Assembly (NCBI GenBank): GCA_003013855.2
Contig: ML058337.1
Span: forward strand, 2,976,001-3,040,000
Length of the DNA stretch: 64,000 nt
Reading direction: 5' to 3'
DNA from: Liriodendron chinense
Lineage: Eukaryota > Streptophyta > Magnoliopsida > Magnoliales > Magnoliaceae
Shown here: piece by piece, positions 11,205 through 22,714 of the stretch
Layout: every line of letters starts with the position of its first letter
How positions within the stretch are numbered: the first letter of the stretch is position 1
Notes under the pieces: model-generated
What the model saw: only the letters and a program-made list of their open reading frames with translations
What the model was told of the DNA's origin: nothing
Databases searched by the model: none
Translations under genes and position numbers: made by a program

Positions 11205-13210
11205 ATGGCTGGTTCAGAAGAGAGTTCTTCGTGGACTCTATCCTCTGCTCTGCCTGTTGGGGAATCCAGACTGATGGAATCCCAACTTGTCACCGTAGAA
11301 CCTTCGGGAGGAGCTCCGTTGGCAGAAACTCCCTCTTCCTTTGCCTCGGATGAAGTTCCAGTAGCTGGAACTTCAGGTCGGGTTGCTGACCGGGTTTCCG
11401 ATTACCCGGCCGACCTGATCTGGACCACTCTTACCCAATCCGACCTGATTAGGATCAGGTCGGAATACTGTATTCCTGGGGCCATAGACCTTAAGCTTCC
11501 TGGACTTGATGATTTTCCGACCCGTCCACCTGGAGACCAGGTCATTGTGTACGCCCAATTCTTTGAGGCCGGTTTCCGCCTCCCGCTCCTCCCTGCCGTG
11601 AGGGAGTATCTGTCCGCAGTCAACCTGGCTCCGGGCCAGTTAGCCCCGAACTCTTGGAGGACTCTGATTAGTTGCGTCGCTCTATGGCGCTAAGTCCACG
11701 CGTCGGACCCGACTTCCTCCGAACTGAGGCATCTCTACCAGCTGAAGAGCCACCCTGACTCAAGGGGGTGGTTCTATATGTCACCTCGGGGGAGGAAAGG
11801 ACATCGGTTGATAGAGGACCAACCCTCCTCAATCCACGGGTGGAAGGAGGAGTGGTTCTTCGTATCCAAAGGTTGGGAAGGGGCCCGACCCGAAGTTAAC
11901 TTCCCCGACCGAAGAGTTAACAACTGGTTTTCAGTTCCAGGTCGGGTCCGATGCTCCCTTTCTTCTCTTCTTTTTTTTTTTTTTTTTTGACTGACCTCCC
12001 TTTTTTTTTTCAGTTCGTGGTGATCCTCCGGCCCTTAGCTCGGAGGAGGAAGAGCGCTTGATTGCAGTGTGGGAGCTGGACCCAAGCTTCCGCAGTGTAA
12101 AGCTCCTTCTTTCTTTTGAGACTTTATCTGACTTGGGCATCAATCCCCGAGGTGAGCATTCTTTAATACTGAACAGTTTGGATTTACCTTTGTACTTCGT
12201 ACTTTATTTATATGATGCTTTGTTTTCTTCAGGTATGTCTGCTCCTACCTCCCGAAGGAAGATGTCAGCCATGACGGCTGAGGAAAAAGAACAACTCCGG
12301 GAGAAGAAGCAGCAGAAGGTGGCCACGAGGCGTCCCCGAGCACGCCCTGCTATCCTCCCGGCTGATGATGCTCCTCTACAACCGGCCGCTGAGACGATCT
12401 CAGAAGCGCCCCCGGTCGAGGTCGTGCGGCCCAACCCTCCAACTGAGCTTCCACCTCCTTCTGTCCAAGTCATCGACTTGGTGGAGGGCGGTAAGGCCGG
12501 CCCATCTGGGACATCGGCCCAGGATACTTCGGCTGCTATTCGCCGAGGTCCGGAGATGCCGCCACATTTGTACAATTTGTGCAAATGGGCGTATAAGGCA
12601 GTCCCCGAGGCCGAAGTGGACATAATGGCCAAGTCTCCGGCTCTGTCTCTACTCAATACGATGGGGGTCTTCAGCACCAAGGTAAAGTTTAATACCATCA
12701 TATTATAAAAATAGCTAAATATTTCGTTCACTCATTCATTACTTGTTTGTGTAGGTGGCTTATGGTTGCCAGTTGCTCCGGGACGAGATCACCTGGGACA
12801 AGGGTACGATCTCCGGTCTCGAAGGTATGCTGACAGCCTCCAAGCTTTCCTTGGACGAGGCCAGAAAATTCGGAGAAGAGGCTGCAAAAGCCTTGGAGGC
12901 TCGGGAACGGGAGATCGCTGCTCTCCAAGCCGAGCTCTCCAATAAAGAAAGAGCTGAAGCCGAGCTCATTATCCGGGTGGAGGAGCTGAAGGCCTCTGAG
13001 GGGTCTGCGCGGTCGGAGTTGGAGACGACCAAAGCGGAGCTGGAAGTGAAGGTCGCCGAGGCCGATGAAGCGTTCGACTTCGGCTTCGAGAAGTGTCGGA
13101 TGACCGTTCAAGAACATCATCCGGACTTGGACCTTTCATTTCTGGATTCCGAAGCAGAGGAAGAAGACCCCGCAGCCCCTGCTGAGCCAGCTGTCGACCC
13201 TACTCCTTAG
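11205..13210 (+). pseudogene. Antisense extra gene of Tat element, four exons, one nonsense codon
   Basis: Exons fit 11205-11940, 12014-12151, 12233-12681 and 12755-13210; all junctions are GT-AG and keep one frame. The first exon carries a stretch typical of the putative gypsy-type transposon domain (PF04195, Transposase_28): YCIPGAIDLKLPG, then FEAGFRLPLLPAVREYL and LAPGQLAPNSWRTL. Exon 3 is a basic then proline-rich linker; exon 4 is a strong coiled coil rich in E, K, A and L (about 100 residues) with an acidic tail. A TAA at 11691-11693 interrupts exon 1; the frame and family-like sequence continue beyond it. The function of this protein class is unknown. It lies tail to tail with gag-pol, about 380 bases from its stop, on the strand opposite to the element RNA. 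Confidence 0.82.
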
Positions 13211-13592
13211 GATTTTTTTTTTTGTTGTTTGTTTCTTTTTGTAGCCCGTTTATTAGGGCATAGTGTAACAAACGCCATATGTAATCCTGACCTTTTTTAG
13301 GGTCTTATCAATGAATTACCTTTTTTCTGATCTGTTGAGTACTTTGTCAGAATTTTTATTTATTTATTTTCGCTGAAGTTACCCATTCGCTTCGCATCCG
13401 AGCAATTAAGGTCGGAACTGAAGTACTTAGGTTATGCGAAAATGCTGGTCGGTCTCAGTTAAAACTGTGGGACCGACCTTAATTTTGGAATATGCTCCAG
13501 GGTGGTGTCCACCGAGCATGGATACGGCTATGGACGACATTATCCTCTGCTCGTATCTTAAATTTCTTGACAGGAAGGTGAAGATCAAATAC
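13211..13592. other. Convergent 3' region between antisense gene and gag-pol
   Basis: About 380 bases separate the two stop codons. A T-rich tract and an AATGAA word near 13311 could serve the antisense gene's 3' end. No frame of note. Confidence 0.5.
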
Positions 13593-16500
13593 TTAGCTTT
13601 TATTGATGTAGATTTTCAAATGTTCCGCATTCCACGGATGGGGCAGGGCACGACCTTGCATATCTTTGAGCCAATAAGTTTCGGTCCGAACTGTTTTAAT
13701 AACTTTGTAGGGTCCAATCCAGTTCGGATTGAATGTGCTCGCAATCTTATCCTTCTTCTCCCGTACATTCCGCCGTAGGACGAGATCTCCCATTCTGAAC
13801 CGTCTTTCTTTCACCCGGGAATTGTAGAATCTAGCAACGCGCTGTTGATAGGCTGCGATCCGAACTTGGGAGGTTTCTCTGACTTCGTCGAGCAGATCGA
13901 GGTTAGTTCGAAGCTCGTCCTGATTCTGATCGAGTCGGTAATTACTGGTGCGGTTATTCGGTAGCCCTACTTCAACTGGGACCACGGCCTCCGCTCCGAA
14001 AGCTAAGAAAAATGGGGATTCTCCTGTTGTTGACCGAGCTGTGGTTCGGTATGCCCATAATACTTCGGGGAGTTGTTCAGCCCAGGCTCCCTTGAATTCG
14101 CCGAGTTTAGTCTTCAAATGATTCTTGATAATCTTATTGATGGCTTCGACTTGACCGTTGGCTTGGGGATGATGAGGAGATGAATACACATTCTTTATGC
14201 CCAAGTTCTGGCAAAATTCTCTGTATTTTGCATTATCGAACTGAGGCCCATTATCGGTGATGATGGTGTTCGGGACACCGAACCGACATATGATCGATTT
14301 TCAGATGAAGTCGGTCGTTTTCTTCTCGGTGATTTTCGCAAGTGGTTCTGCCTCGACCCATTTCGTAAAATAATCGACTGCCACGATTGCATATTTGACC
14401 TGTCCCTTACCCGTAGGGAGAGGGCCAATGATGTCGACCCCCCACTGCGCGAAGGGCCACGGTCCGGACATAGGAGTGAGTTCTTCGGGAGGTGAATGAG
14501 GCACTGGTGCGAACTTCTGACATTTATCGCATCGTTTGACGATCTCACGAGCGTCCTTTTGGATCGTCGGCCAGTAATAACCCTGGCGAATTGCTTTCTG
14601 TGCTAACGCCCTACTCCCAGAGTGACTTCCACATACACCGGAATGGATTTCCTTCAGGACGTAGTCGGCTTCCTTTGGTCCGAGGCAGCGGAGATATGGC
14701 AGCGAGAGACCCTTCTTGTACAGCACATCGTCGATCAACACGTACCTAGCTGACCTATATTGAATTCGTCTTGCCTCGTTTCTGTCCGTGGGCAGCGTGT
14801 TCTCTTGTAGGAAACGGATGATAGGGTCTCTCCAATCTGGGTCAGTTGAAACAGCGCATACCTCATTCTTAACTTCGTCCACGATACTTCTTTGGGGGAG
14901 GAATTCAATGGGAACGATCCGTCCCAGCTCGTCGTCTCCTGCCGACGCTAGTTTAGCGAGGGAGTCCGCATGGGTATTGTGATTCCTCGGTACTCGGACA
15001 ACTTCGCAACGATCGAACTGAGCAGACAACTCATGATATTTTTACAGGTACGCGGACATCTTTTTTCCCTTCGCTTGGTATTCTGATGTTGCTTGACCCA
15101 CGACCAATTGCGAGTCGCTGTATGCCGTGAGACTTCGGATTCCGACCGTCGAGGCTAGCCGTAATCCGGCGAGAAGAGCTTCATACTCGGCTTCGTTGTT
15201 GGAAGCTTTGAAACCGAATCTTAGGGCATACTGGACTTTTATGCCGTCACGGGAGGTTAAGATTATCCCTGCTCCGCATCCTTGCGAATTTGACGATCCG
15301 TCCACGTGCAGCGACCAGTTCGATTCTTCTGTTGGATTCGACTCTGCCATGTCTTCCGTGAAAGAAGCACCAGTTCCGAGATTGGAGTGGTCGGTAAGCT
15401 CGGCGATGAAATCAGCCACAGCCTGTCCCTTAGTCGCCGTGCGGGGTCGGTATTGGATGTCGAATTCTCCGAGCTCGATGGCCCACCGTGCCAGGCGACC
15501 TGAAGCTTCTGGCTTCTGTAGTATTTGCCTCAGTGGCTAGTCCGTCAGTACTACTATCGGGTGTGCTTGGAAATAAGGGCGTAATTTTCTTGCCGTTGTA
15601 ATCAGAGCCAGAGCCAGTTTTTCTAGGCTAGGATAACGGGTCTCTGCATCCAGAAGAGCTTTGCTGATGTAGTATATCGGTCTTTGTACACCTCGGTCAT
15701 CGCGGATTAGAGCCGAACTTACTGCCGCCGAAGATACGGCCAGATACAGTAGTAGCTCTTCCCCTTGCGCGGGCTTGGACAGCAGCGGAGGTGAGCCGAG
15801 GTATGCCTTTAAATCCTGGAAGGCTTGTTCACACTCTGGCGTCCAGGTCATTTCGTTGAACTTGCGAAGTTGCTTGAAGAACGGGAGACATCGGTCTGTA
15901 GCCCTGGAAACAAATCTGTTGAGTGCAGCGACCCGTCCCGTGAGGCTCTATATTTCTTTCATGGTGGATGGCGAACTCATCTCAATCAATGCACGGATTT
16001 TTTCGGGATTGGCTTCAATTCCTCTCTGATTTACAATAAACCCGAGGAACTTTCCTGATCTTACTCCGAAGGCGCATTTGTCGGGATTGAGTTTCATCCC
16101 GTATTTTTTCAAGATTCCGAACATAGCGCGGAGGTCATCAACATGGTCCTCTGACTTCAGACTTTTAACGAGCATATCGTCTACGTAAACTTCCATGGTT
16201 TTGCCGATGTGTTCTGCGAACATTTTGTTGACCAAACGCTGGTACGTCGCTCCGGCGTTCTTCAATCCGAAGGGCATCACCTTGTAACAATACAGCCCTC
16301 GGTCTGTGACAAACGCCGTTTTTTGCCTATCGGGAGCATGCATCTGGATTTGATTGTACCCGGAGTAAGCGTCCATGAAACTGAGAAGCTCGTGGCCCGA
16401 GGTCGCATCTACGAGCTGATCTATTCTGGGTAACGGGAAGCTGTCCTTCGGGCAGGCTTTGTTGAGATCGGTGTAGTCGATGCAAACTCTCCACTTCCCA

Positions 16501-19190
16501 TTGGCTTTTTTGACGAGGACGACATTGGCCAGCCAGTCGGGATAGCGGACTTCCTGAATGAAACCCGCTTGGCGCAATTTCTTTACTTCTTCTTCAATTG
16601 CGGCATATCTTTCTGTGTTGAAGGCTTGTCTTTTTTTACGAACGGGTTTGAAGGACGGGTCCACGTTGAGTCGGTGGACCATTACCTCGGGATTTATTCC
16701 AGGCATGTCCCGATGGGACCATGCGAAGGCGTCGGCGTTCTCTTTCAGAAAGGCGATCATCTTCGTCTGGATGTCGTCACTCATTTGAGACCCGATTTTG
16801 ACGACCAAGCTCGGGTCCTCTTCTGACAAGGGGACCTTTATCAACTCTTCAGCTGGTGATCCGCGCTCTTTCGTTTCTTCCCTGGGATCCAGAGGGGCTG
16901 CATGTGAGATGGCGGATATCAGGTTTTTGCTTTTTCCGCGCAAGGTCAGCTCATAACATCGGCGAGCCTCTTGCTGGTCACCTCGGATCACACCGATTCC
17001 ATCTTCGGTTTCGAACTTCATGGCCAGATGATAGATGGAGATGCCGGCCTTTAGAGCTCGTATGATGGGCCGGCCGATGATCGCGTTGTATGCCGATGGA
17101 GTGTTAACGACCAGAAAGTCGACCATGATCATTTTTTGGTTTGGCTCCTCCCCTGCGGTGACCGGTAGGGTTATTTCTCCTTCAGGCATGATACAATCTC
17201 CTGTGAACCCAGTCAGGGCTGTTTTGACCGGTCGTAATCTGGATCGATCTATCTTCATTCTGTCAAATGCCGAGGCGTATATTATGTCGACCGAGCTCCC
17301 TGTATCCACCATCATCATGTGGAGTTTTTTGTTTGCGACTACCATTGATACTACCAGAGAGTCGTCGTGCGGATGTATTATTCCTCTAGCATCTTCTTCG
17401 GAGAAAGATATCATACGCTGGGTGACCTTTGGAATTTTTGTGGGTCTGCTGGTTAGACTCACCTGCAAAGCTGGCTCGGATGTCCGTGCTTGACGAGCAT
17501 AGGATTTGCGGGCGTTGCCAGAATCTCCAGTGGTAGGTCTGCCGAAGATCACATGGATCTCTTCCATAGGATTGTTGTCGACTGGCTCCCCTCTTTCTTC
17601 CCGACCCGAAGTTCTATCGTCGTCGGGACGTTGGGCGATATATTCTTTCAGGAATCCTTGTCGGATGAGTGTTTCTATCTGTCGCTTCAGGTCGAAACAA
17701 TCCACCGTGTTATGACCATGATCTTTATGGTATAAACAGTATTTGGATTTGGACCTTCTGTCGGGGTCAGTTTTTATCTTCGGTGGTAGTCCGAATGCCT
17801 GTCTGTTCTTCTCGGCTAGGAATATTTGCTCGATGGTAGTCTTGAGCGGAGTATATTTCTCAAATTTTGGAGCCGAAGTTTTGGCTCCGCGTGGATTAGC
17901 GTTTGAGTTCGCTCCACGTGGATTAGCGTTTGAGTTCAGCGATCGGCGATCTGGACGATGCCTTTTAGTGCTGCTTTCCTCTTTGCGTTCTTTCCTCTTT
18001 TGAGACGACCCCTGAGCGTTTACCAGCTCTTCTGCATTTATATGCTTCGCAGCTCGGTCGAGGAATTCAGCAACCGACTGAGGGGGCTGTTCCCCTACTG
18101 ACCAGAGGAACTTCTCATCACGCAATTCTCCTATCATCGTATGTAGCAGTACGTCTTGGGATAGGTTCTCCACCTGAACCACTTCAGCGTTGAATCGTGA
18201 GAGGTAGTCTTTCAATGATTCGTTGTCTTTCTGTTTGACCGCAGCGAGGTGTGTCGAATGCTTCCTCGGGTCAGTGCTTCTGATGAACTGAGTTGCGAAT
18301 GCCCTGCTCAGCTCGGTGAAAGAGGAGATGGACTTCGGTTTTAAATTGCGGAACCACGTCCAGGCCGAACTAGTCAAGGACAACGGGAAGGCTTTACACA
18401 TAATGTGGCCATTAACCCCATGGAGTTCCATTCGGACCTTGAAGTTCTCAAGGTGCTCAGTCGGGTCTCCTATCCCGGAATATAGCTTGAGCTGGGGTAT
18501 TTTGAAGCTTTTCGGGAGAGGCTCGCTACGGATTTCGTCGGTGAACGGGGACTCAGATGAGTCTACCAGAACATCTGCTGCTGTCGGTGCTCGGGCAAGT
18601 TGTGCTCGCTGGATATCACCGATCCTCTCCCAAAGCTCTTTAAGCTCGGCTTCGAGGGGAGTGATATTATCGTCCATCCGACCTTGATCTTGACTAGCTC
18701 TGGCGGATCGTCTTTCTTCTATTTTGTGCCTCAGGTCGCTTGAAGGAAGTTCCGTGGCCGCTCGAACTCTCGAGGCTGAGGCTCGACTCGCAACTTCATC
18801 CTCGTTGGGTCGTGGATGATTTGAGAGTGAGCGTGGTGGATCAGAACTTTGCTGAGGTGCAGGGTTGGTTTCGTGGATAGGTGCGGGTCGGACTAAACTA
18901 TTCAACAAGGCTGTAATTTTGTCCAGTTTCCCGTCCACGCGCTCTAAGCGTCTATCTACCCCACCAAATTGTTCTGCAACGCCTCCTACTTGTTCTTCTA
19001 ATGTGGACAGTCTGGTCCCGCGATTATGGGACCTCTGCCATCCACTTAGAAGATTGAGGCGGCGTGACGAACTACCGAGGTGAAGTACTGGAGTATTGCG
19101 AACAGGTGCTTCATCTTCAGAGTGATGTTCGTAGGAAAGCTCATCATTGACAGGGGCTTTCTCTTTCCTATTGCCTCTCCCACCGGCCAT
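13593..19190 (-). pseudogene. Tat-lineage gag-pol polyprotein, four nonsense codons
   Basis: One continuous frame of about 1866 codons, stopped at plus-strand positions 15945-15947 (TAG), 15537-15539 (TAG), 15042-15044 (TAA) and 14301-14303 (TGA). The unbroken first 1080 codons hold gag (capsid-like part about residues 240-420, CLYHKDHGHNTVDC knuckle near 482-497), aspartic protease (active site D-T-G at 629-631) and reverse transcriptase (YVDD at 1002-1005). After the first stop come RNase H (15540-15850), archaeal-type RNase H (about 15080-15340, HVDGSS, NNEAEYEALLAGL and YSDSQLVV), and integrase with an HHCC zinc site (about 14520-14660) and DDE core (VDIIGPLP, ITDNGPQF, GQVEAINK). Each stop is one transition away from the expected Gln or Trp codon. 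It would copy and integrate the element if intact. Confidence 0.93.
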
Positions 19191-19241
19191 TGGCTTTTAG
19201 TTTTGAACGAAGGATTCTGTAAAGAAAAAAATTTTGTTGTC

Positions 19242-19260
19242 GTTCCCACAGACGGCGCCA
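19242..19260 (-). promoter_or_regulatory. Primer-binding site of the Tat element
   Basis: On the minus strand TGGCGCCGTCTGTGGGAAC starts 3 bases inside the 5' LTR. This form of primer site is common in Tat-lineage elements. I did not assign the tRNA. The gag ATG follows only about 50 bases later. Confidence 0.85.
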
Positions 19261-19263
19261 ATC

Positions 19264-19838
19264 TGTTGATGCCGATTTCTGGTCAACAGACGAGGTGATA
19301 GGATTTGTATATGTAGGAACAGATCGTCGCTGGAGATATCATTCGGTGGAATCGGCGGAGATGTTCGGATCAGCGGCTTGGCTTTGATTCTGCAAAACAC
19401 CACAGAAAAATGGTAAAGGGGGTGGCTGGGATCCAACCGTGAACCCTCCGATGCCTAAATCAGTAATGGCCTTCTTGAATCGTAAGACTCCTTTCAGTAG
19501 AGATCAATGTCATACCTGTAATTGGCGTTAATCTTCTTATTTATAGGCATTGATAGGAAGGTTATTGAGCAAAGATCACGGCATATATCTTGCCCAGGAA
19601 TCCGAGCGGGAATCTCGGGTCGTTCTGATTTATCGGACGGTTCCGATCTTGAAGGGATGCGCCCTCATCTATAGGCCGTGTGAGGAAGGGATGAGTTCGG
19701 CTTCCGTCTGCTCGTCAGATTACGTCCGATCCGATCTGACCTCGGAGAGGGCGAAGTCGTCAGCTCAGGCCTTCAACTTGCTGTGTTATTTCGAGGTCTT
19801 TTGTCCTCGGGTCGGTTATGAGAAATTATCCCATAACA
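19264..19838 (-). repeat. 5' LTR of the Tat element
   Basis: 575 bases, matching 10027-10601 with five substitutions. The minus-strand TATAAATA box at 19538-19545 is the likely core promoter of the element RNA. Confidence 0.96.
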
Positions 19839-20700
19839 GGGCCCACCCTGATGTATCCGACGCCGTCCATTCATTTTCTAAAATCATTTTAACTAATGAA
19901 TTTAAAAACGAGGAATATCCAATGCTCAAGTGGGCCACACCAAATAGTGAGTATAACCTAGTGACGTCATCACAACAATAGTAACGATGTCACTAAGTTC
20001 CACACATTATTTGGTGTGGCCACTTTAACGTTGGATCTGCCTCTATTTTGGGCCAATACTCTATAATGATATTGTAAAAGTAATGAACGGCATGGATAAA
20101 CGGATACATTATTGGTCGTACCTTTAAGCGTCCGACCGTATCAGTGTGGGGCCCACCCTGATTATCCGACGCCGTCCATTCATTTTCTAAAATCATTTTA
20201 ACTAATGAATCTAAAAACAAGGAATATCCAATGCTCAAGTGGGCCACACCAAATAGTGAGTATAACTTGGTGATGTCATCACAACCGTAGTGATGATGTC
20301 ACATTATTTGGTGTGGCCTACTTTAACGTTGGATCTGCCTCTATTTTGGGCTAATATTCTAGAATGATATTGTAAAAGTAGATACATTACTGGCCGGACC
20401 TTTAAGCGTCTGACAAGATCAATGTGGGTCCCACCCTGATGTATCTGACGCCATCCATTCATTTTCTAAAATCATTTTAACTAATGAATCTAAATCGAGG
20501 AATATACAATGCTCGAGTGTGCCACACCAAATAGTGAGTATAAACTGGTGACATCATCACAAAAGTAGTGATGATGTCACTAAGTTCCACACATTATTTG
20601 GTGTGGCCTACTTTAACGTTGGATCTGCCTCTATTAAGAGCCAATATTCTAGAATGATATTGTAAAAGTAATGAACTACATGGATAAACAGATACATTAT
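19839..20700. repeat. Three tandem ~280-310 base units inside the split MITE
   Basis: Units begin with (G)TGTGGG(G/T)CCCACCCTGAT near 19834, 20146 and 20423 and each runs through CATTCATTTTCTAAAATC, CAAATAGTGAGTATAA, TGATGATGTCAC-type and ACGTTGGATCTGCCTCTATT words. The second unit lacks about 20 bases near its end. The Tat element cut the start of the first unit. Confidence 0.9.
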
Positions 20701-20890
20701 GGTGGGACCCACACTGATCTTGTCGGACGCTCAAAGGTCCGACTAGTGGTCGGACGCAATCCGCGTCCGAGAAACAGGGGATTTGAGCCCTCATTAACCG
20801 CCTGGTCCACATGCACTTTGTTGCACGTGCATGCTCCCCTTGATGTGCGTGCACATCATTTCTTCCTGGTGGAACCCGCATGTGCTAGGT

Positions 20891-21407
20891 GGCCTCTCCC
20901 GATTGCCTGCGAAAGCCTTTTGCAGCATCTCCTGTGCAAGGAATCTGGGTGGGGCCCACCGTGAGGTTTGTGAGAAACCTACGCAGTCCAACCGTTTTGT
21001 GAGATCATTTTAGGCGTTGCATCCAAAATTGAACGGGATCCAAGACTTAAGTGGGCCGAAAACATGATAATTGAGCTTCCATGGTTGAAATATTCGTGGG
21101 GCCACAGAAGTTTCTAATCAGGATAATATTTGTGTTTTCAGTTCATCTCAGTAGGAATGACATTATGAACGGTATGAATGGCATATAAACATCACCCTGA
21201 ACCCATAGAGGTTTCAACGGTGAGAATTTCCCTACACACCTTTCGCTTTAGTGCGACCCACTTGAGTTTTGGATCCCGTTTATTTTTTGTCCATCATCTC
21301 GCAAAACGGTTGGACGGCGTAGATTTCTCACAAACCTCATGGTGGGCCCCACCCAGATTCCTTATGCAGGAGATGCCTGCGAAAAGCTTTCGTAGGCAAT
21401 CCGCGCC
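20891..21407. mobile_element. Mutator-like MITE with ~110-base terminal inverted repeats
   Basis: The left arm (GATTGCCTGCGAAAGCC, then AGGAATCTGGGTGGGGCCC, then AGGTTTGTGAGAAA) is mirrored at the right, ending CGTAGGCAATCCGCGCC. The outermost bases resemble the GG.CGCGGATTGC ends of the element at 9991. The middle shares GTGTTTTCAGTTCATC and GGCATATAAACATCAC words with the MITE at 40309. I could not settle the target duplication. Confidence 0.72.
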
Positions 21408-22714
21408 CCTCATTGTGCCCCAGTGAGCCCCACATGCACACACATAGACCACATGGTCTGATCAATCCCAACTGCAAATCAGGGCAGGGAGGCCCACCAA
21501 TCGGCCAATGTAGGTATTTATAAAATAAAAAAAATTAAAACTTTGTGCAATAAAACCCAATCTCAATCGTGACTATCAGATCACGAGATGATAGATTGGA
21601 TATTTAAAAAAAAAAAGAAGAAGAAGAATAAGAAATTGTGCAATAAAAACCATTCTCACTCATGACCGTCAAATTATGAGACGATGGATTGGATATTTAT
21701 TAAAAATTTCAAAAAAAATGTTGTGCAATAAAAATCAATCCCGCGCAGTGATAGTTGATATCCCTAGTGAAGACGAAATGACAGATTAGATTGTTCTAAA
21801 AGTAAACTTATAATAAAAACCAACTTTGATCATCCCCATTGGAATCCTCAATGGGAATTAGAGGATATGCCAGACTATTTTTAAAAAAAATCAATTTTTT
21901 TTTTCTTTTAAGAAAGACCAACTTCAATCGTCACCATTAACATCCCAATGGAGTCGGGATGACAAGTTGTACTCAAGGCCTAAAATAAGAACTATCTATG
22001 ATGCTCATGAGATTAGACGAATCTTTCCAAAAATAAATGGCCTCTGAAAAAAATCGTCAAAAACCACTATAATAAAACCCCATGTAATAATGTTCTACAA
22101 GTGGGGAATTATTTCGAAAAATAAAAAAGCAAAGCTTTAAAAAATACAAAAGCGTACCTTATTCGAGGCTTTAAGAAGTCTTCCGAACTCCCCAATGGAC
22201 ATCCGCATGACAACAATAATTGATTTTGGGACTCCTTGAGTCATTAATTTTTTCTTAAGATCATACATGGGAATGAGGAGGCCGACCTGAACTCTTAATG
22301 TCGATCAGGTCGCCTCTTAGTATGAACTAATTCAGGTCAGGGCCAGCTGCACCCCAACTCATGGGAGAGAACTAGTTGTAACCTCATGTGAGAAATTTAG
22401 ATGATCACGTGGTGTAAGGGTCACCCGCAAGTACTCCTAGGGTGATCGCTTATCATCAATTATTCAAACACTGATCACAACATGAAAGGGTTACAACTAG
22501 TGTTCCCATAAGGTCATAAAAAGCATATGGGCTTTTGCAACGTTTTCCTTAATCCTCCTGGTATGTGCGAGTTATCTTCACACCAAACAACTGGTTGACA
22601 GCTGACGCTAAGGTGATAGCTAATCCAGACTATGATAAAGCCTATACTGGAATGGTGGGGTCTCTATCTCTTTGACATTCGGTTGTGAGCAACCTTCGCC
22701 AAAGACGGGTAGTT
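21408..22714. other. Gene-free stretch with a three-unit tandem repeat at 21543-21800
   Basis: No gene is supported. Units starting TTGTGCAATAAAA at 21543, 21636 and 21721 share CAATCTCA-like, GTGACCGTCA-like and ATGGATTGGATATTTA words, so they are diverged tandem copies of about 90 bases. The remainder has no clear structure. Confidence 0.6.

Larger units (their letters stand above)
10027..19838 (-). mobile_element. Young Tat-lineage Ty3/gypsy LTR retrotransposon
   Basis: A complete 9.8-kb insertion. LTRs of 575 bp differ at only 5 positions, and both sides carry GGGCC (10022-10026, 19839-19843). Reading on the minus strand: 5' LTR, primer-binding site starting TGGCGCCGTCTGTGGG, gag, protease, reverse transcriptase with RNase H, a second archaeal-type RNase H, integrase, then a region with a gene on the opposite strand, a polypurine tract and the 3' LTR. 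The second RNase H is the hallmark of the Tat lineage. Four nonsense codons break gag-pol, so it cannot move by itself as it stands. Confidence 0.95.
9991..20768. mobile_element. Mutator-like MITE, split by a Tat retrotransposon
   Basis: The ends are inverted repeats of about 20 bases: GATGCGGATTGCGTCCGACC at 9991 and, at the right, the reverse of GGACGCGGATTGCGTCCGACC ending at 20768. Both sides are flanked by the same 10 bases, GAGAAACAGG (9981-9990 and 20769-20778). A 9-11 base duplication is the signature of Mutator-like transposition. Without the retrotransposon the element is about 960 bp and consists mostly of a roughly 280-310 base unit repeated three times. It has no transposase and would have been moved by a MULE elsewhere. 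Confidence 0.82.

Noticed and set aside
12204..13120. Minus-strand frames of 175, 130 and 90 codons in the antisense-gene region
   Set aside because: They lie opposite the exons of the spliced plus-strand gene, which has coherent splice sites and a domain match.
16558..18687. Many plus-strand open frames of 60-150 codons opposite gag-pol
   Set aside because: They are shadows of the gag-pol frame, with no domain of their own.
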